From positions 808,501 through 872,500 of the forward strand of contig NZ_JADBEG010000001.1 in assembly GCF_014873755.1 (NCBI RefSeq): a stretch of DNA of 64,000 bases, in the 5' to 3' direction. Below, one piece after another: positions 60,150 to 64,000 of the stretch. Both the position numbers and the translations under genes were made by a program. The notes beneath the pieces are model-generated. The model was not told where the DNA came from and searched no databases. It saw nothing but the letters and a program-made list of their open reading frames with translations. This DNA is from Amycolatopsis lexingtonensis. Lineage in GTDB: Bacteria; Actinomycetota; Actinomycetes; Mycobacteriales; Pseudonocardiaceae. Every line of letters begins with the position of its first letter. The stretch's first letter is position 1.

Positions 60150-60686
60150 ATGTCTTTCCGGTGGTCTTTTCCCGTCCGCGTCGCCGCCGCGCTGGCCGCC
60201 GCCGGCAGCGCCGTCCTGCTGTGCGCGCCCGCCGCGGCCGCGCACAGCGTGCTGATCTCCAGTTCGCCGGCGAAGGACGCGGCGGTCACCGCGTCGCCGG
60301 CCGAAGTGGTGCTCGAGTTCAACGAGCCGGTGGAGAACCGGTTCACCGAGCTCGCCGTGCTCGGGCCCGACGGCGCGTCGCACTGGGAGGGCGGCCCGGT
60401 GTCCGTTGTGGACGGTCGGGTTTCCGCGCCGCTGCGCCCGCTCGGCCCGGCCGGGGGCTACACGATCCGCTACCGCGTCACCTCCGGGGACGGCCACCCG
60501 GTGTCCGGCGCGATCCCGTTCCGGCTGACGGTGGCGGGGCCGGCGACGGCGGCGGCGGCCGCCACCATGGCGGCGAGCCCGGCCGTCGACACTTCCGTGC
60601 CCTGGTGGCCCTGGGTCACCGGCGGCGCCGTCCTGCTCGGCACCGGGTTCGCCGTGGCCCGGCGCGTGGCGCGCGCGAACACCTGA
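60150..60686 (+). CDS. copC: CopC-type periplasmic copper-binding protein with C-terminal anchor
   Basis: 178 residues from MSFRWSF, GAGG upstream. After the signal peptide (1-31) the mature chain begins HSVLISSSPAKDA, giving the N-terminal His of the CopC Cu(II) site; DGHPVSGAIPF supplies the other His. EVVLEFNEPVE and a C-terminal helix (WPWVTGGAVLLGTGFAVA) complete it. Binds copper outside the membrane and hands it to CopD. Contains a one-mismatch GTCCA palindrome at 60401. Confidence 0.94.
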   Translation: MSFRWSFPVRVAAALAAAGSAVLLCAPAAAAHSVLISSSPAKDAAVTASPAEVVLEFNEPVENRFTELAVLGPDGASHWEGGPVSVVDGRVSAPLRPLGPAGGYTIRYRVTSGDGHPVSGAIPFRLTVAGPATAAAAATMAASPAVDTSVPWWPWVTGGAVLLGTGFAVARRVARANT

Positions 60687-60732
60687 GCCACGGCGGTGTG
60701 TGCGCTCGCCGGCCGGCGGGTATCCACCCGCC

Positions 60733-61071
60733 ATGACTCATCTCGACGACACCCGGGCCGCGCAGCTCGACGAGTTCGTGCTCGCGCGGCTGGAGGAAGA
60801 CGAGGAACGCGTCCGGGCCGGCGAGCTGCCCCTGCTCGACGAGGCCGAGCGGCGGGGCAGGCTGCGGATCATGTACGCCGACGACGGCGACGGCCTGCTG
60901 CTCGCCGGCGGCCCGGTCGAAGCGATGGAGGACCGGCACCCCGTGCCGTTCGCCGAGAAGGCCGAATTCCTGCGCCGCGAGATCCGCGACGCCCACGACG
61001 ACACGTCGGTGAAGCTGATCGCGTCGGTGTACGAAGCGCACCCCGATTGGCAGGACGACTGGCGCCCCTGA
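60733..61071 (+). CDS. DUF6221-like protein
   Basis: 112 residues. The head LDEFVLARLEEDEERVRAGE and the tail SVYEAHPDWQDDWRP match the actinobacterial DUF6221 pattern, usually small cytosolic proteins of unknown role. No ribosome site is visible, so leaderless translation is possible. Confidence 0.75.
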   Translation: MTHLDDTRAAQLDEFVLARLEEDEERVRAGELPLLDEAERRGRLRIMYADDGDGLLLAGGPVEAMEDRHPVPFAEKAEFLRREIRDAHDDTSVKLIASVYEAHPDWQDDWRP

Positions 61072-61108
61072 GCGTTTCGCCCGCCGTCACAACGGGAATG
61101 CGTCAGGC

Positions 61109-62401
61109 ATGTCCGGAACCGTGCTCGACGAAGTGACGGCGATCCGCGAGTCGGCCGCACCGCTGCGCAGCCCGCAGGACCTCGACCCGCTGGTCCGGCG
61201 GATCGGCCACGCGCGGATCGTGCTGCTGGGCGAAGCGACCCACGGCACCGCCGAGTTCTACCGGTGGCGCGCCGAGCTCACCCGGCGGCTGCTCGCCGAA
61301 CGGGACTTCTCGTTCGTCGCCGTCGAAGGGGACTGGCCGGAGTGTCATCGGGTGCACTGCTGCGCCGTCGGGGCGCCGGGCGCGCCCAACGACCCCGGGC
61401 AGGTGCTCTGGGGCTTCCGGCGGTGGCCGACCTGGTTGTGGGCCAACGAAGAAGTGGCCGAGTTCGCGGCCTGGCTGCGGTCCTTCAACGCCACCGGCGA
61501 CGGGCCGCCGTGCGGGTTCCACGGCCTCGACGTCTACAGCCTCGGGGAATCGCTGCGCGGTGTCCTCGGCTACGTCCGCGCCCACGCGCCCGGGCACGTC
61601 GAGGCGGCGCTGCGGGCGTTCCGCTGCTTCGAACCGTTCGGCGAAGATCCGCGCGGCTACGGGGTTTCCGCCGAACTGGTGCCGGAGAACTGCCGCGAGG
61701 AAGTCGTGCGGCTGCTGACCGAGCTGCGGTCCGCCGCGCCCGCCGACAGCGTGCCGGGGCTCGGCCCGGCCTTCGTCGCCGAGCAGAACGCCGAAGTCGT
61801 CGCGGGCGCGGAACGCTACTACCGGGAAATGGTCCGGGGTGGCGCGCGGTCCTGGAACACGCGGGACACGCACATGAGCGACACCCTCGACCGGCTGCTG
61901 CGCGCCTACGGCCCGCACTCGAAAGCCGTGGTGTGGGCGCACAACTCGCACGTCGGCGACGCGCGCGCGACCGACATGGCCGCGGCCGGGATGCTCAACC
62001 TCGGCCAGCTGGTCCGGGAACGGCACGCGGCCGACGGCGTGGTCACGGTCGGCTTCGGCACCTTCCGCGGTTCGGTGCTCGCGGCCGACCACTGGGGCGG
62101 GGCGGTGCGCCGGATGCCGGTCGAGCCGGCGCGCCCGGGCAGTCTCGAAGGCCTCCTGCACGACGCCGTGCCGGGGGAGGAGAGCCTGCACGTCTTCGCC
62201 GAAGACACCGCGTGGGCGGAGGAGCTGCGCGAGCACCGGGCGATCGGCGTCGTCCACCGCGGCGGCGGGTACGTCCCGACCGTGCCCTCGGCCCGCTACG
62301 ACGCGTTCGTGCACTGCGACGAGACGACCGCGAGCACGCCGTTGCACCAGTGGGAGCCGGAAGCGGGTGAAGAGGCGCAGACTTACCCGAGCGGGGTCTG
62401 A
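61109..62401 (+). CDS. Erythromycin-esterase-like protein (PF05139)
   Basis: 430 residues. LLGEATHGTAEFY, VAVEGDWPECHRVH, GLDVYSL and VVWAHNSHVGDAR carry the conserved Glu/His residues of the EreA/B and succinoglycan-biosynthesis family. True macrolide esterases belong here, but most actinobacterial members have unknown substrates. The adjoining phosphoribosyltransferase gene is a recurring partner and in some genomes fused to it, arguing against a resistance-only role. Confidence 0.9.
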   Translation: MSGTVLDEVTAIRESAAPLRSPQDLDPLVRRIGHARIVLLGEATHGTAEFYRWRAELTRRLLAERDFSFVAVEGDWPECHRVHCCAVGAPGAPNDPGQVLWGFRRWPTWLWANEEVAEFAAWLRSFNATGDGPPCGFHGLDVYSLGESLRGVLGYVRAHAPGHVEAALRAFRCFEPFGEDPRGYGVSAELVPENCREEVVRLLTELRSAAPADSVPGLGPAFVAEQNAEVVAGAERYYREMVRGGARSWNTRDTHMSDTLDRLLRAYGPHSKAVVWAHNSHVGDARATDMAAAGMLNLGQLVRERHAADGVVTVGFGTFRGSVLAADHWGGAVRRMPVEPARPGSLEGLLHDAVPGEESLHVFAEDTAWAEELREHRAIGVVHRGGGYVPTVPSARYDAFVHCDETTASTPLHQWEPEAGEEAQTYPSGV

Positions 62402-62417
62402 CGCGGAGGGAGCGCCC

Positions 62418-63053
62418 ATGGCCGGCCGGGTGTTCGCCGACCGCGACGACGGCGGGCGGCGGCTGGCGGGCGAGCTGCGCCGCCGGAACTGGGTGGACCC
62501 GCTGGTGCTGGGGCTCGCCCGCGGCGGCGTCCCGGTGGCCGCGGTGGTCGCCCGCCTCCTCGGGGCGGAGCTGGACGTCGTGGTGGCGCGCAAGATCGGC
62601 GCGCCGGGGCGGCGCGAATACGGGGTCGGCGCGGTGACCCCGGACGGCCCCGCGCACTACGACGAAGCCATCCTGCGCGCGCTGAACCTGACCACCGCCC
62701 GGCTGGCGCGGGCGGAGGACCGGGAGCGGGCGGAAGCGCGACGGCGGCTCGAGCGTTACCGCGCTGGCCGGCCCGCGGTTCGCCTGGCCGGGCGCGACGT
62801 CGTCCTCGTCGATGACGGGCTGGCCACCGGCGTCACCGCAACGGCGGCACTGCGCGAACTCCGCGCGGAGCACCCCCGGACGGTGGTGTTCGCGGCCCCG
62901 GTGGCCGCCCCCGGCGCGGCCTCGCGGCTGCTGGAGGAAGCCGACGACGTCGTCTGCGTCGCCGAACCGCCGAGCTTTCGCGCGGTCGGCCAGTGGTACG
63001 CGGATTTCCATCAGATCGGGGACGAAGACGTGCTGGACCTGCTCGAACGGTGA
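62418..63053 (+). CDS. Phosphoribosyltransferase-fold protein
   Basis: 211 residues, GGAGGG upstream. PRPP loop VVLVDDGLATGVTATAAL and N-terminal LVLGLARGGVPVAAVVAR (pyrophosphate loop) define type I phosphoribosyltransferases; AEPPSFRAVGQWYADFHQI is typical of this branch. Substrate unknown. 16 bp behind the esterase-like gene, probably one operon. Confidence 0.9.
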   Translation: MAGRVFADRDDGGRRLAGELRRRNWVDPLVLGLARGGVPVAAVVARLLGAELDVVVARKIGAPGRREYGVGAVTPDGPAHYDEAILRALNLTTARLARAEDRERAEARRRLERYRAGRPAVRLAGRDVVLVDDGLATGVTATAALRELRAEHPRTVVFAAPVAAPGAASRLLEEADDVVCVAEPPSFRAVGQWYADFHQIGDEDVLDLLER

Positions 63054-63142
63054 CGCGCTGCTCCGCCCGGGGCAGGCCGGATTGACCGACTGGGTGACGG
63101 GGTATCACCCGGCAGGGGCTCCGACGGGATGGGCAGGACGCG

Positions 63143-63565
63143 ATGATCGAACGGGACGGACTCGGTGCGGCGGCGCGCGGGCTCCGGCAGTACCTGCTGG
63201 CCGTCGCGGCCAAGCTGGACGTGCCCGCCTGGTTCTGCGAGGTGACCGTGCCCGCGAGTGGCTACCTGGCCCTCGACCGGCGCCTCGACCGCTTCCCGGA
63301 CCACGAAGCCGCATTGCTGTGGGACGAGCGCGACGGCTGGTCGGCGGCGGTCGAGTCGGCGACGGGCGACGAAGTCATCGCGCTCGCCTACCTGGGCGTG
63401 GACGTCCTGCCGTCCCCGGACGAGGTCGTGGCGTTCGTGAACGACCTGTACGGCGAGGGCTACCCGGGCCGGCCCGACCCACCGGACTTCCGCACCCCGG
63501 GCGCCCCGGACGGCTTCGACGACCGGCTGGCCGCCTACGCCGCCGACCCCGTCGGCCAAGCCTGA
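63143..63565 (+). CDS. DUF6292-like protein
   Basis: 140 residues. GLRQYLLAVAAKLDVPAWFC, SGYLALDRRL, ALLWDERDGWSAAVES and DEVIALAYLGVDVLPSPDEV follow a pattern I associate with DUF6292, common in Pseudonocardiaceae. Function unknown. Converges with the VOC gene one base away. Confidence 0.75.
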   Translation: MIERDGLGAAARGLRQYLLAVAAKLDVPAWFCEVTVPASGYLALDRRLDRFPDHEAALLWDERDGWSAAVESATGDEVIALAYLGVDVLPSPDEVVAFVNDLYGEGYPGRPDPPDFRTPGAPDGFDDRLAAYAADPVGQA

Positions 63566-63566
63566 G

Positions 63567-63929
63567 TCAGCGCGGCGGGAGCACGCAGAACTCGTTGCCC
63601 TCCGGGTCCGCCAGCACGATCCACGGGTCGTCGGGCGGGTCGTCGAGAACCTTCGCGCCCAGCATCACCAGGCGTTCCACCTCCGCCCGCTGGTCGAGCC
63701 CCTCCGGCGCCAGGTCGAGGTGCAGCCGGTTCTTGCCGGATTTCCCCTCCGGTACCGGCTGGAAGAGCAGCGCGGGGCCGTCGGCGAAGTCCAGCTGCCG
63801 GTAGTTCAGGCCGTGCGAGTCGGTCCACGTGCGGGTTTCGCCGTGGCCGATGGCCTTCGCCCAGAACTCGGCGAGCAGGTCGGGCTGATCGCAGTCGACC
63901 GCGACGGCCAGGATGCGGGCGGCCGTCAC
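63567..63929 (-). CDS. VOC-superfamily (glyoxalase/bleomycin-resistance-like) protein
   Basis: 120 residues, GTG start. Paired beta-alpha-beta units: VDCDQPDLLAEFWAKAIG, NRLHLDLAPEGLD (metal His and Glu positions) and WIVLADPEGNEFCVLP. Cytosolic; roles in this group range from detoxification to none known. GTG overlaps the stop of the next minus-strand gene. Confidence 0.88.
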   Translation of the reverse strand: MTAARILAVAVDCDQPDLLAEFWAKAIGHGETRTWTDSHGLNYRQLDFADGPALLFQPVPEGKSGKNRLHLDLAPEGLDQRAEVERLVMLGAKVLDDPPDDPWIVLADPEGNEFCVLPPR

Positions 63930-64000
63930 GACACGATCCGGTTGATCGTCGCGGCGACCAGTTCGGGTTCGGCGACCGTCACGGTCAGGCCCGGGTGCAG
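63926..64000 (-). CDS. C-terminal end of an unidentified protein, cut by window edge
   Basis: An open frame runs in from the right edge and ends LVAATINRIVS with TGA at 63926, overlapping the VOC start by 4 bp (GTGA). Only 24 residues are visible, too few to identify. Confidence 0.6.
   Translation of the reverse strand: MHPGLTVTVAEPELVAATINRIVS

Overview
The window is chromosomal DNA from a high-GC actinomycete. It shows GC-rich codon use, many GTG starts and tightly overlapping genes. It also carries type VII secretion (ESX) accessory genes, a LysG/LysE pair, DUF6221/DUF6292-like proteins and dispersed TGAATGA and CAATGTGGCGTT hairpins that I associate with Amycolatopsis. Pseudonocardiaceae, probably Amycolatopsis, is my inference; no rRNA or marker gene is present to prove it. 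Most of the DNA is coding. I saw no tRNA, rRNA, CRISPR array or intact insertion sequence.

Layout. 1-5.8 kb: GNAT, sirtuin, a DinB-like protein, a globin plus thioredoxin-reductase-like operon divergent from an XRE-cupin regulator, then a second XRE-cupin regulator divergent from a GNAT. 5.8-11.5 kb: remnant of an MFS transporter, acetaldehyde dehydrogenase plus 4-hydroxy-2-oxovalerate aldolase, proline iminopeptidase, and a flavin monooxygenase with a divergent TetR. 11.5-15.6 kb: one very large NB-ARC/TPR STAND ATPase with atypical codons. 15.6-20.6 kb: LysG/LysE, then a compact six-gene minus-strand run with two alkylguanine methyltransferases, a nucleic-acid 2OG-Fe(II) oxygenase, an ECF sigma factor and a PrmC-like methyltransferase. 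20.6-28.8 kb: L,D-transpeptidase and a block of ESX accessory proteins and candidate substrates, including two peptidoglycan hydrolases. 28.8-34.9 kb: amino acid permease, Lrp regulator and class III aminotransferase (a small catabolic regulon), then P450, a hypothetical protein and a LuxR-type regulator.

34.9-38.2 kb: a secreted S53 serine-carboxyl peptidase transcribed behind a large secreted protein that resembles the non-catalytic parts of actinobacterial subtilases. 38.3-49.3 kb: a GntR-controlled operon of oligopeptide-type ABC importer (with a permease-ATPase fusion), an aldolase of the NanA/DapA family, a GH42 beta-galactosidase and a secreted sialidase; together these look like capture and catabolism of sialylated glycans. 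49.3-56 kb: a membrane Ser/Thr kinase whose extracellular domain is a CBM2-type carbohydrate-binding module, HNH endonuclease, PHB-depolymerase-like esterase, HtpG and a GH76 mannanase. 56.1-60.7 kb: a copper-handling cluster (two cupredoxins, CopD-like, CopC, YceI-like). 60.7-64 kb: DUF6221-like, erythromycin-esterase-like plus phosphoribosyltransferase pair, DUF6292-like and a VOC protein.

Two non-coding themes cut across the genes. Long perfect hairpins sit in three convergent intergenic gaps (23.7, 34.9 and 54.5 kb). An interrupted palindrome, GTCCA-N3-TGGAC, occurs five times perfectly, always inside genes, plus at least eight times with one mismatch. All coordinates and motifs were read by eye and no database search was run, so family assignments rest on recognised motifs.
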